Origin: Bombyx mori
Lineage: Eukaryota > Arthropoda > Insecta > Lepidoptera > Bombycidae
DNA length: 64,000 bases
Assembly: GCF_030269925.1 (NCBI RefSeq)
Contig: NC_085108.1
Coordinates: 3,534,001-3,598,000, forward strand
Direction of reading: 5' to 3'
Position numbers and translations under genes: made by a program. Positions within the stretch are counted from its first letter, which is position 1; every line of letters starts with the position of its first letter. This document shows, in pieces, positions 34,492 to 45,904 of the stretch. The notes under the pieces are model-generated. The model was not told where the DNA came from. It saw only the letters and a program-made list of their open reading frames with translations, and made no database searches.

Positions 34492-34909
34492 TATATATTA
34501 ATACGTGAAGCAAAAACTTTGTATCCCTTTTTACGAAAATTGCGCGGACGGAGGAGTATGAAATTTTCCACACTTATAGAGAATATAGAGAAGAAGTGCA
34601 CAATGCAAATACTTTTTTTTAAATAATGCATAAAAGATACATTAAATCAATAAAGAAAACATTACACACACTACATACCGTGTATTTGACGCACACACGT
34701 ATGCATACTATTTATTGTCAAACTTTTGTTCTTGACGTCTGTTGTCAAATTGAGAATAGATTAAATATGGTTTGTCTTTGTTAATATTTTTTATAGTGTA
34801 ATCTTGGCGAAATTTGTGATTATAGAAGTATAAAATACAATCATAATAGTGTACAAACTTACAATTCCAATTAATTATAGTCGAATTTCGACTACTGCGG
34901 GGCCTCTAG
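34492..34909 (+). mobile_element. non-autonomous Helitron, family H1
   Basis: Complete copy with TC start, AGTCGAATTTCGACT hairpin and CTAG end; good reference for the family. Confidence 0.78.
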
Positions 34910-35129
34910 TACTAATAATTTCTTGTTCTATTTCTTCCCTTATCCTGCTGTGGGTGAAACAATCATACGTCATTTCACCCTTCCCTCCAATATCCTCTCG
35001 AGCTCAAACAAGTATTTTTAATCTCATAAGCTTCTTCCTAGTCGTACACTATTGACAGAGTGGTCGTGGTCACGCATCACTTATCAGAGCTATCATCAAG
35101 TATATACTTCTCATAAGCATATACTTTTA

Positions 35130-35670
35130 TTGCCCTTGTATGCAGACGAGCATACGGCCCACCTGATGGTGAGTGGTTACCGTTGCCCATGGACTTCAGC
35201 AATGCCAGGGCCAGAGCCAAGGCGCTGCCTACCGCTTAATACTCTCTACAAGCCTCTTTTGAAGAAAGACATGTCGTAGCGCTCGGGAAAAACCCTGGAG
35301 GGGAGCTCATTCCAAAGCCGGATGGTACGTGGCAAAAAAGACCTCTGGAAACGCACTGTCGATGAACACAGTGGTTCCAGGTAATATGGATGAACTCTGC
35401 TCCGATAGCGGGAGGTGCGATGATAAAAAGGAGATGAAGGGATCATCTCAAGCAATTCCTCAGAGCATTCCCCATGAAACATACGATACAAAATACAGAG
35501 GGAACCGAAGCCCTCCGCAGACCCAGAGGTTCCAAACGCTCCGTGAGAATGGGATTATCAACAATCCGAACGGCCCTCTTCTGTATGGAGTCTAATGAAA
35601 GAAGCTGTTATTTGGGAGCCCCGGCCCAGAGATGGGAGCAGTACTCCACGCGAGGCTGGTCTTTGTAAAG
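35130..35670 (-). mobile_element. family D LINE ORF2 C-terminus and 3' end
   Basis: Longest reverse copy; minus frames give MYRMFHGECSEELLEMIPSS, RTIRLWNELPSRVFPERYD and, further up, a WAGAP segment typical of jockey/CR1-type RTs. Ends with the GCAATAAAAGTATATG-like tail near 35130. Confidence 0.75.
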
Positions 35671-35939
35671 CAAAAGTCTTTGTTTATATTCATTTAATAT
35701 AATTTCAGTGAATTAAATTCGCAATATACATTATAAAATAATCATCTTATATAAGATTTGGTAACTAGTTCAAGTACATACGACTGAATTAGATAATGAG
35801 GTCAAGATTAAAATTCATAATGTGTATTCCTTCTGTTGTTATGTAAATAATATTTATAATTATTTTTTTATTGATAGCACTAAATCTTCAGCAGATAGTG
35901 AGAGAAAGAAAGAAAATAAAAAAAATGTTCCAGTTGTTT

Positions 35940-36185
35940 ATCAGTTTTGATTGAATTAGTTAAGGCATACGACCCACCTGATGTTAAATAGCACAGCCAA
36001 ACTAACTGCCTACTGCCTAGTACTCTCCGCAAACCTTCGGAGAAGAACATGTCCTTCTGAAAATATCGTAGAGGGGAGATAATTCCAGAGCCCGATGGTA
36101 CGTGGCGAAAGAAATCCCTGCAAATACCCTGAGATATGCCTGAAATAGCATCTCAAGGCTATCAGCATAGGTAGGGAGAAAAAAA
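35940..36185. mobile_element. mixed LINE scraps
   Basis: 35965-36120 is a decayed reverse family D 3' end; 36125-36185 is the plus-strand last 60 bp of family C (CTATCAGCATAGGTAGGG). Confidence 0.55.
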
Positions 36186-36206
36186 AGGGATATGCCTCTG
36201 CCTATA

Positions 36207-36420
36207 TATAGATTTTTTTATTGCTTAGATGGGTGGACGAGCTCACAGCCCACCTGATGTTAAATGATTACTTGAGCCCATAGACATCTACGACGTAAAT
36301 GCGCCACCCACCTTGAGATGTAAGTCCTAAGGTCTCAAGTATAGTTACAGCGGCTGCCCCACCCTTCAAACCGAAACGCATTACTGCTTCACCGCAGAAA
36401 TCGGTAGGGTGGTGGTACCT
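36207..36420 (-). repeat. Bm1 SINE, truncated
   Basis: Stops at GGTGGTGGTACCT exactly where a truncated H1 Helitron begins. Confidence 0.88.
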
Positions 36421-36724
36421 ATAAAAAATATTAACAAAGACAAACAATATTTAATCTATTCTCAATTTGACAACAGACGTCAAGAACAAAAGTTTGACAA
36501 TAAATAGTATGCATGCGTGTGTGCGTCAAATACATGGTATGTAGTGTGTGTAATGTTTTCTTCATTGATTTAACGTATCTTTTACGCGTTATTTAAAAAA
36601 AATATTAACATCGTGCACTTCTTCTCTATATTCTCTATAAGTGTGGGAAATTTCATACTCCTCCGTCCGCGCAATTCTCGTAAAAAAGGATACAAAGTTT
36701 TATGCTTCACGTATTAATATATAG
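36421..36724 (-). mobile_element. Helitron family H1, 3'-truncated
   Basis: Lacks the hairpin/CTAG end; the other end TTAATATATAGA is intact. Confidence 0.75.
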
Positions 36725-36924
36725 ATTATCGAATTGAAAGCTATCTAAACTGACAAACGATAGCGTGTTATAATGTTACACGTATGTACCTACGTACGTA
36801 CTACGAAGCGTTTCAAAGGTTTCGTAAACTCGCTCAAGCTTAGCGGATTAAAGAATTACGTTCGTTTTGTTCACTTAAAAACCTTCTCGTCGAATACGTA
36901 GAAGAGTTCGACATGGAAACTAAC

Positions 36925-37735
36925 CCATAGACGCAACCCGGTCAGTTTCTCCCCGGATCTTCTTAGTGGATCGCGATTCAGATCCGGTGGTAGATTCAAC
37001 AAAGCACTGCTCAAGGTCAGAGTCAGGGTTTTTTCCCGACTGGTAGCTTAAAGGACTATTTCAAAACTCGCGAGCTCAACCTGAGATAATTTGCTAACAA
37101 TAGCCTTAGCAAGATCCTAAAAAGAGCAGTGAGTCAATCTGAGATAATTTGCTAACACTAGCCTTAGCAAGACCCTAACAAGAGCAGTGAGACAACCTGA
37201 GAGAATTTGCTAACAATAGCCTTAGCAAGACCCTAACAAGAGCAGTGAGTCAATCTGAGATAATTTGCTAACACTAGCCTTAGCAAGACCCTAACAAGAG
37301 CAGTGAGTCAATCTGAGATAATTTGCTAACACTAGCCTTACAAGGTCCTAACAAGAGCAGTGAGACAACCTGAGAGAATTTGCTAACACTAGCCTTAGCA
37401 AGACCCTAACAAGAGCAGTGAGTCAATCTGAGATAATTTGCTAACACTAGCCTTAGCAAGATCCTAACAAGAGCAGTGAGGCAACCTGAGCGAATTTGCT
37501 AACACTAGCCTTAGCAAGACCCTAACAAAAGCAGTGAGACAACCTGAGCGAATTTGCTAACACTAGCCTTAGCAAGACCCTAACAAGAGCAGTGAGTCAA
37601 CCTGAGAGAATTTGCTAACACTGCCCTTAGCTGACCCTAACAGGAGCGGTGCTTCACAGAATCTACTACCGGCTCGGAATCGCAATCCACTTTGAAGATC
37701 CGGCGAGAAACACAGTGGGCAAAAACTGAGTGGAC
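36925..37735. repeat. family C LINE scraps around a 58-bp tandem array
   Basis: 36925-37035 is a plus-strand family C piece; from 37070 to about 37640 a 58-bp unit (CTGAGATAATTTGCTAACAC, then TAGCCTTAGCAAGACCC and AACAAGAGCAGTGAG) repeats about 10.5 times; reverse family C resumes to 37735. Units fall into two types (CAATCTGAGATA and CAACCTGAGAGA/CGA). Confidence 0.92.
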
Positions 37736-38329
37736 TAGTCAAATTCTCTGAGTTTCCGAGTGTGGCCTAGTATAGTCCATTAGGCTATACCAGTGACTAG
37801 CTAGCTTAAAAACTGAATTGCGAACTATTTTCCCGGTTTACTTTACAGAGTATGCGTTGACGTTTTCTCGCAGCAAAGTGGGAAGAATGTCTAGTATGCA
37901 CACACGAAAATCTATACAAGCTTCCTAGTTTAAAGCTCAGCAATTGTTCTAGGAATCTAATTAAGACGACCGTCTGCAAATACTAAAACTGTATCCGAGA
38001 ATAAACTGTAAATTTATAATTTTTTTATTAAAATACTGATTGCCCTATCCACCCGAAATGTGGTCGTGATGATATAACATCGTTTAAAAGTGTTTAGCTT
38101 GTGTTTTTATAAAGAAATCTCGATTGAAGGGATCGCCGGTTCGCCACGAAAAAGGTGAAAGGGCGAATTTTAAAGACTAAACTTTAGTTTTATTTAGAAG
38201 TTCTTTATTTATGTTCATTCAGTCTGATGTACCTTTGAGGTCTGAATGACGCAATTTTTGCGCTTTTTTTTTTTTGTTTATTAATCCGTAACTTTTGAAA
38301 ATCTTAGCGTCTTATAATGGAACTAGCTT

Positions 38330-38825
38330 TTGCCCGCGACTCCGTCCGCGTGGAATAGTTACTTTGGCGTATATCTACATACCTATAGCATAAGCTCTCA
38401 AAAGGGAATAATACACCGATTTTTAAACATTCTTTATTGGTGCTCCGCTTGGTCCTATTGGTCTTATTGATTTTAGCGTGATGTTAGCCTATAGTCTATA
38501 GCCTTTTTCAATAAATGAGCTATCTGACACTGAAAGAATTTTTCAAATCGGACCTGTAGTTCCTGAGATTGAAGAAGAAGAAGAAGAAAATCTTTATTCG
38601 CCAGAAATATAGTTTACAAGATATTGTGGATATAGGACATAGTTTCATATATTGCGCCTGTTTAGGCATACGAAAATTTAAATTATTTTTATATTAATTC
38701 TAACACAAAATTTACTAAATCTATATATTTTTACATTCTATCACTTCTTATTCTAATAACGCGTTGAAACAAATAAACTCTTCAGCTTTATAATATTACT
38801 ATAGATTTTAGTTGCATAGTTGCAA
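38330..38825. mobile_element. old interspersed repeat interrupted by a LINE end
   Basis: GCCCGCGACTCCGTCCGCGTGGAATAG and the CTCTTCAGCTTTATAATATTA block belong to one common lepidopteran repeat; between them a (GAA)5 followed by AATCTTTATTCGCC (38575-38740) looks like a later insertion, probably a LINE 3' end in reverse. Confidence 0.5.
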
Positions 38826-38972
38826 GAAGTTCTCTTGCCCGTCGTGCCAATAAGAATCAAGAAAATATTTAGTAACAGTATTATTTTTAATTGCCATTGC
38901 CACACATCTGTGACATGGCCAAGCCGCTCCATATCTTAATATTTTTATGCTTGTTTTATTCTTAATTTTTAT

Positions 38973-39208
38973 TTACTGGTGGTAGGACATCTTGTGAGTC
39001 CGCGCCATTAAGTCCCACCGCTAAGGCTATTTCTGCCGTGAAGCAGTAATGCGTTTCGGTTTGAAGGGTGGGGCAGCCGTTGTAACTATACTGAGAACTT
39101 ATATCTCAAGGTGGGTGGCGCTTTTACGTCGTAGGTGTCTATGGGCTCCAGTAACCACTTAACACCAGGTGGGCTGTGAGCTCGTCCACCCATCTAAGCA
39201 ATGAAAAT
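38973..39208 (+). repeat. Bm1 SINE body
   Basis: Slightly diverged start (CGCGCCATTAAGTCCC). Confidence 0.88.
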
Positions 39209-39454
39209 AAAAACTATGCAGGTCTTTGCAGATTCATCTATGCAGTTCAAAATTTGCCCGGGTTTCAGCTACTTTTGACCCTGGAATACTTGTTATATGT
39301 ACCTATTTGGTATAATTTCCAGGATAGGAAAAATTTTACACGCTTTATATTAGCTTCACTTGTATGTATGTTTGTATGTTTGTAATTTAGTTAGGTTTGC
39401 AATAAAAGGCGCGCAATTTGCAATAAAATTGTTTGTTACAATCTAAATGCGTAT

Positions 39455-39650
39455 TTTTTTTATTGCCCGTGTAGGCAGACGAGCATACGGCCCACCTGAT
39501 GTTGAGTGGTTACCGTCGCCCATGGACTTCAGCAATGGCAGGGGCAGAGCCAAGCCGCTGCCTACCGTTAAGTACTCTCCGCAAGCCTCGTTTGAAGAAG
39601 GATATGTCATAGCGCTCGGGAACCATCGCGTTTATCCAGCAGGATAGCGC
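39455..39650 (-). mobile_element. family D LINE 3' end
   Basis: TATTGCCCGTGTAGGCAGACG through GTCATAGCGCTCGGGAA; truncated after 195 bp. Confidence 0.75.
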
Positions 39651-40199
39651 ATACGATTTTCTTTAATTTTTATTAAACAGAATTAAATTAGAATTATCCG
39701 TTTAATTAAAATGAAAGAAACCTTAATAAGTAGACTTTAAAAGTAAATCTCAGAATAATTTTATTTAGTTAATAATAAAGTTTGGGGTTATTTTTTAATT
39801 CACCATAACTCATTTTAAATTTAGAGCACTCGTAATAAATGGTATAGCTTTTGAATAAATATTTTCATTATTTGATTGGTTTGTCCTTTGTTAGTTATTA
39901 AATTATTATCGAATTAAAGAATATAACAATAAGAAAACTAATTCCTAAAATTACGATTAATCTAAAATTGCTTCACGCAATTCTTTCTTCAAAACGTTTT
40001 AATTCTGTTTTTAATTGACACTATATAATACATATATACAAAAAAAATAAATAAATATATAAAGATTGATAATGTGGCGTTTTCTTTTTTCGACTAAATC
40101 TAACATACGCGACAATTACAAAATAAAAAATCCAAACTAAAACAACGCATTTTAGGTCAAGGTTACGTGATGACACCAGGAAATTTATATATTACTCAC
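39651..40199. other. start of Hdc intron 1
   Basis: AT-rich, no repeats recognised, just downstream of noncoding exon 1. Lack of transposons for 550 bp stands out at this locus. Confidence 0.4.
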
Positions 40200-40282
40200 C
40201 GATATTTTTTTTTTTAAATTCACCAATTAATTTTAGGGGCTGCTCCGTCAACGATTCACTGGAGGAAGGGTGGCACGGAACT
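40200..40282 (-). other. Hdc: Hdc noncoding exon 1 (predicted 5' leader)
   Basis: Begins about 32 bases below a TATATAAG box at an ACAGTT initiator-like site and ends at a consensus donor (ATCG, then GTGAGTAAT at 40199). It has no ATG, so joined to exon 2 it gives a roughly 100-nt leader with no upstream start codon. The link to Hdc is inferred from strand, the donor, and the exon 2 acceptor, which lacks a promoter of its own. Further small leader exons in the 8-kb intron cannot be excluded. Confidence 0.55.
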
Positions 40283-40390
40283 GTTGCAGCGAGAACCGAA
40301 GCCAAGCTTATATAGGGGGTTGGTTGTACACGCCGATCTATTTACCAGTCGCTCGATTTGTTTCGGGAGGCTGACACGTTACATAAGCGA
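40282..40390 (-). promoter_or_regulatory. TATA/Inr core promoter, probably of Hdc
   Basis: On the minus strand TATATAAG (40307-40314) lies in a GC-richer patch, with a CAGT initiator A at 40282, the usual 30-32 base spacing. The patch contrasts with AT-rich surroundings and sits directly before a splice donor. No other gene on this strand nearby could use it. Confidence 0.55.
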
Positions 40391-40432
40391 CAGCGGACGA
40401 ATGAGCGAGGAGCGGGCTTAGATTTATTGGAA

Positions 40433-40730
40433 CGAAGTTCCTTATCGCGCGTTGTGAAAGGGGGCTAGACGGAAAAAATTCTTACGAAAAGTTGTCACGA
40501 CACTTTTTAGATCCGTCATTCCGACCAATCAACGTGTAGGCGCTTATCGCGTGACATTGCTCGTATCCGATTGGTCCGCGTAATGAGTACAGTTTCTCGA
40601 GATAGCGTTTCAACAATAGTAATTTAGTTCATAGTATTGTTTTTTTTTTCTTCATAATGCCGTAATTTATTATTATAACTTAAAAAAAAATTACAATTCC
40701 TTCACTAATTAATCGAAAGGAACTTCGTTC
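40433..40730. mobile_element. MITE with GGAACGAAGTTCC termini near the Hdc promoter
   Basis: TTGGAACGAAGTTCCTTATC at the left is answered by GAAAGGAACTTCGTTCCAT at the right (about 300 bp). It starts about 120 bp upstream of the predicted TATA box. Confidence 0.6.
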
Positions 40731-40739
40731 CATCCGGGT

Positions 40740-41365
40740 GTCCCTTGACACCTCTGAAGTTTTTTTCTTCACAACGTAACGATGATACTAAATAAAATAA
40801 TTCGCGTAACAACTGATTTGGGCGTTGTGAGCCCAAAATGGTAGCTACCACTACTTTGCTCGGGACTCCGATGAGCTTGTGTAATGAAATCTTTCCAGCC
40901 AAATATCTTAAGTCTTTTTAAAAACGGATAGTTCTATGCTTTTTTTTAATGTTGAGTATTTTGAAGTAATCATTTTAGGCAATGTTGGTGACACAATTAG
41001 GCTGCTACCTATAGCTATACAGGATTTTCGGTCATGGTATCATTCCGACTACATTTTTATTATTACTATTTTCTAGTGTCTGGCTACCAAACGCAAAAGA
41101 ATGTTTACAGATCATTAAATATTTATAAGACACTGGTTTTTCATTGACTAAGATTCACCTCAGTCATTTTTCAATCAGATATCCCATCCCTTCTCTTCCT
41201 GCAGGATTTCATAGCCAGTACCCTAATACCATAATGACATGCACTTTTAGCTGTCCTAATTAGCTAAGTTAGGCGAGGAACCAATGTCTTATCTAATTCT
41301 CAGCAGCGACTAGAACCGCAAACCAATTTAAATCACGACCTAATTAGTAAAATAACCGAATGTAT
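40740..41365. other. no recognisable feature
   Basis: Upstream flank of Hdc. The minus-strand ORF 40705-40902 partly overlaps the MITE and has no known motif. Confidence 0.4.
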
Positions 41366-41369
41366 AATC

Positions 41370-41640
41370 TTCATCATCATCATCATCAGCCTTTATTTGC
41401 CCACTGCTGGACATAGGCCTTCGCCAATGCCTTCCACATAATACGGTCCTCCGCCTTCCGCATCCAACGACTTCCCGCCGTGCGCACTAAGCCGTCGGTC
41501 CACTTGGTCGGAAGATGCCCCACGCTCCTGGTACCCATCCGTGGCCTCCATTCGAGGACTTTCCTCTCCCACCTGGCGTCGCTGGCTCGACAGATGTGAC
41601 CGGCCCATTGCCACTTCAGCCTGCTAACTTTGAGAGCTAA
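41370..41640 (-). mobile_element. RTE-like LINE 3' end
   Basis: Minus-strand LKWQWAGHICRASDARWERK and GSRWMRKAEDRIMWKALAKA are the standard end of an RTE-type RT; the stop is followed by a (ATG)n tail at 41370-41385. Confidence 0.85.
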
Positions 41641-41934
41641 GAATAAGGCCCATAAGTTAATAATGTATAATAATACTACCGAATATATCATGTATAAAAA
41701 TAAATAATCGAATTTAAAAAAAACCGAATTTTGAATGACCTTTATAGAGTTTTTCAATCAAAGAACACGTCTTAATAGATTTTTTTTTAGAATGGAATAT
41801 TAAATTTGGATTTCTTCTGATTACACCACATCTAAATAGCACATTAATTAATTTATTCTCACGATCAACGAGAAAATACTATCGCTTGAAGTTTTCTACG
41901 TGCGAAAAACTAAAATAAAATAACAAAGTTTGCT

Positions 41935-42232
41935 AAAATAACGAGAATAATAAATAAATAAATAATAATGAATATTTACTGACAACCACGCCACGTTAAC
42001 TGGTCCCGTGGTAAGTTCGTAAAGAACTTGTGTTACAGGTACACCAGATAACGGAAATAAATGTAAGATTTTTATTATACACATACACATATTTAATATA
42101 CATCCATAACACTGGAAAAGACATTTTATATTATTCATACAAAATATCTTCCCTTGGCGGGATTCGAACCCGCGACCACCTTGTGTAGTGACCATGTCAC
42201 TTACCACTACACCAGACAGCCGTCACCGAATC
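41935..42232 (-). repeat. tRNA-derived SINE, a family other than Bm1
   Basis: The reverse strand has a tRNA-like head (A-box region TGGTGTAGTGGTAAG, B box GGTTCGAATCCCGCC at about 42150-42232), a unique body and an AT-rich tail with TTATTTATTTA near 41950. The acceptor stem does not pair, so it is not a functional tRNA. Confidence 0.75.
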
Positions 42233-42526
42233 GCTTCCGCTCGTCACTAACCGAGCCGCCTGAAGCCAGAGGACACCACAAACTTGAAAAATGTCTGCGT
42301 AGTTATAGTTCTCAATATATTTTCCTGTTGAACTTCAAATACAGATCATTATCTCTCATCGATACTTATCTTTTATTTAAAGATATATTTTTTTTTTATT
42401 TCGTTCTAAATAACAAAGTTTGGTGCGTTAATTCGGCGCTGCGATTTCTTTCGGGTGCGGACGATTTGACTGGCGAGGCGTGTGTGTGTGTGTGAAAGTG
42501 TTTTAATTGGCCCTTATCAATTTTAA

Positions 42527-43031
42527 TTAGGTTTTCAAGGCTTCGATTCTAAATGAAAAACATGTTAGGATTTTTTTTTTGTTTTCGTTTCGAACCCTCA
42601 ACCACCCGCTGAGATCCTAAGGGAATTCAATCCACTAAGCCATCCTTCCGTAGCTTAGTCATCACGCTGGTGGTAGAACCTCTTGTGAGGCCGCACGGGT
42701 ATTTCTGCCGTGTAGCAATAATGCGTTTCGATTTGAAGGGCGGGGCAGCCGATGTAACTATACTGAGACCTTAGAACTTATATCTCAAGGTGGGTGGCGC
42801 ATTTACGCTGTAGATGTCTCATGGGCTCCAGTAACCACTTAACACCAGGTGGGCTGTGAGCTCGTCCACCCATCTAAGCAATAAAAAATTAATAAATTAG
42901 GTTTTCAAGGCTTCGATTCTAAATGAAAAATATGTTAAGATTTTTTTTTTAATTTTTCAGTTCGAATCCTCTCAACTACGTGCTGAGGTCCTGTGGGAAT
43001 TCAATCCACTAAGCCATCCTTCCGTCGCATA
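42527..43031. repeat. 140-bp direct duplication with Bm1 between
   Basis: 42527-42666 and 42893-43031 are about 90% alike (both from TTAGGTTTTCAAGGCTTCG to CCATCCTTCCGT...TCATCAC). A plus-strand Bm1 body (42667-42890) fills the gap. Confidence 0.85.
42667..42890 (+). repeat. Bm1 SINE body
   Basis: 5'-truncated, with a 15-bp deletion after GCACGGGTA. Confidence 0.88.
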
Positions 43032-43172
43032 TTCATCACACCGTCCAATACTTATAGTAAAATATCTGAAATGCAATTATAATTAACGATAAAGGGGTAT
43101 GTATGTATGTCTTCGCGATGACGGAAAATCCTTACGTCATCAAACAAAAATCACGGTTGAGTTTATTGGAAA

Positions 43173-43390
43173 TATACTGCGCGGGTAGGTACCACCACCC
43201 CGCCTATTTCTGCCGTGAAGCAGCAATGCGTTTCGGTTTGAAGAGTAGGGCAGCCGTTCTAACTATACTGAGACCTAAGAACCCATATCTCAAGGTGAGT
43301 GGCGCGTTTACGTTGTAGATGTCTACAGGCTCCAGTAACCACTTAACACCAGATGGGCTGTGAGGTCGTCCACCGATCTAAGGAATAAAA
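43173..43390 (+). repeat. Bm1 SINE body
   Basis: 5'-truncated; 280 bp after the previous copy, same strand. Confidence 0.87.
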
Positions 43391-43810
43391 AACAACTCAG
43401 TAGCATTAAGTTTCACGATTATCTTACTGGTTCCAATTAGGTAAATCGGAAGAAAACAAAATCTAAATTAATTTGGGTTCTCGACGAAGAGATTTTGACC
43501 CGATCTAGTAACGTTTTTCTTGTATCTATGAAAATTATTTGTTAGAGAATGCCTATGGCATTAAGTCCGCCTTTATACTTTCTAGTATATGAAGTTATAA
43601 ATAAAACTTATGTTGAAAATGTAACTAGCGCGATTCAGATATCCATCTCAAATATCTCCTGTTCTATGTTAGCTACCGTTAAACATTAAAATCATGATTG
43701 CGATAAATTAGCTCGTTGAATGCGGAATCCAAAAACAAGTACAGTAATGTAGGATTGGTAATAACGGAACGTATGAAAATAGTCTGGAATAGTGTGTTAA
43801 GATGTGAGTG
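43391..43810. other. no recognisable feature
   Basis: AT-rich spacer. Confidence 0.4.
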
Positions 43811-43811
43811 A

Positions 43812-44025
43812 GGGAAAACAGCTTGACGAGAAAATTAACTCACAGACACAGCCTGCTAAGTTTCTTGTCGGATCATCTCAGTGCGTCGCGTTCCCGATCC
43901 GATGGTAGATTCTGCGAAGCACTGCCCTTGTTAGGGCCAGCGTTACTTCCGTTTTGAGACCCGTGAGCTCACACGTTAAGGCGAAGCTGAAATAGCCTCT
44001 CAAGGCAAGCACAGGTAGGAAAAAA
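43812..44025 (+). mobile_element. family C LINE 3' end
   Basis: Starts in the CTTGACGAGAAAATTAACTC segment; ends AGCACAGGTAGG plus A tail; rather diverged. Confidence 0.7.
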
Positions 44026-44029
44026 AAGA

Positions 44030-44980
44030 AAAAGAGATAACGGTAAGAAAGAGAAAAGAGAATGACAAAACTAGATGCCGAAGACGATTGACGAATGAGT
44101 AAGGCGTATAAAGGTATCGGTTATTTAATATTTTAAAAAAGAAGAACAAAAGTGAATGATTTTATTTTATGCGCCACGATTCCAATTCTACGATAATAAT
44201 GAAAGTGGATGATGATAATAATCTAATGCACAAACTGAACATGCAGCTTTATTATATAGTTACGGAATTATATTAATTAAAAATAGTTTACTCAGAAATT
44301 AATTACTAATAAATGCATTTTAGTTTTTTTTTTTGGTTGTATAATCAAGATTATTGCAACGTTGACATTACAGATTACACAAATTTTCAATGGTTTTTCT
44401 TAGGGTAATACCAATAAACTAGAGATTAAAATGGTTCCCCGATTCACCTTGGTTTTGAGGTAAGGTTACGTATGGAGACAATAGAGCTTTTCGATAGGAC
44501 TGGCACTATTTAGTTGTTAGGTAAGTACTTAACTTTAGCTAATCAACTCTTAATATCCTTAATGAGTTAAAATACAAAACTTTGATGACTAAATTAAACT
44601 ATTTAATATTCTTAAGCACTAAATAAAAGTAATTTTCGGTTACAACAAAATAAAGATTTGTCCCTATTCTACGTCTAGTCCCTATTCCCCCCAATTTACT
44701 GTAATTTTTCATTTCTTGAAATAACAAAGCTGTATAGATAGACATCGTGGCCGCAATCCAATGCGATGGTCCGACCAAATCCGCACCAATCTGGCTGGAA
44801 AATTGATCTATGACCATAACAAATAATTGGAACTAATTAAAAACATGTTATTAATATTATCTTTTTAAATCAGTCAATTGACATTTGGTAAAAAATTGTT
44901 TAGGTAAGAAAAAAACAAAATTTTAATAATACAGAAAAATGTTGTTATAATTTAATAGTTTAATTAATTAAAATTAACAA
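44030..44980. other. no recognisable feature
   Basis: AT-rich; no coding signal. The minus-strand ORF 44599-44817 has no motif that I know. Confidence 0.4.
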
Positions 44981-44983
44981 TAA

Positions 44984-45438
44984 TCTATATATTAATACGT
45001 GAAGCAAAAACTTTGTATCCCTTTTTACGAAAATTGCGCGGACGGAGGAGTATGAAATTTTCCACACTTATAGAGAATATAGAGAAGAAGTGCACAACGC
45101 TAATATTTTTTTTAAATAATGCTTATAAGATACTTTAAATCGATAAAGAAAACATTACACACACTACGTACCATGTATTTGACGCACACACGCATGCATA
45201 CTATTTATTGTCAAGCTTTTGTTCTTGACGTCTGTTGTCAAATTGAGAATAGATTAAATATTATTTGTCTTTGTTAATATTTTTTATAGTGTAGTCTTGG
45301 CGAAATTTGTGATTATAGAAGTATAAAATACAATCATAATAGTGTACAAACCATAGAGTAAGATTATATATAACCTAAGTACAAACTTACAATTCCAATT
45401 AATTATAGTCGAATTTCGACTACTACGGGACCTCTAGT
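44984..45438 (+). mobile_element. non-autonomous Helitron, family H1
   Basis: Complete ends; carries a small insert at 45351-45383 that repeats GTACAAACTTAC. Confidence 0.77.
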
Positions 45439-45499
45439 AGTAGTTAATGTACATGATGATAACAATAATCAATAACAAGTTGATAAAAACTGAAATTGT

Positions 45500-45665
45500 A
45501 AATTTAGCGTTTTCGATCATTAGCGTCCCCACAACGATTCTCATCATTAACCCAGTCCAATACTCATAAATATTAGCCTATCCATTAAGTGCATGTATTT
45601 TCTACATGGATACCAAGTTTCAAGTCAATCGGATGCATGGTTCAGGAGTTATAACGGAACATCCG
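45500..45665 (+). repeat. interspersed repeat, also at 47635-47830 reversed
   Basis: TCAAGTCAATCGGATGCATG and GTTATAACGGAACATCCG are shared with the reverse copy, which starts TCTATACTAATAATGATAC; probably a third Helitron-like family. Confidence 0.55.
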
Positions 45666-45904
45666 TAGAAACAGCAAAGCAGCTTAGACGTGTCATGACC
45701 ATTTGCTTAGGTGTCCCTCGTTGACCAGGTTGCATTCAGGCGAGAAACCCAGTTCTCGACTCGGTAGTGACAACTTGGTACCGAAAGAGAAAAGTGATCC
45801 CTCATGTCCACCTTTTCCTGCGGGATGACGCCCTCGCAACATTCAACCATGACCTGAGAGGTTAATATGGGAAGGAAGTACAGGTAAAGTCAAAGACTTT
45901 GGCT

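Noticed and set aside
42150..42232. tRNA-like sequence with good A and B boxes
   Set aside because: The acceptor stem does not pair and a SINE body with AT-rich tail follows, so it is a SINE head.
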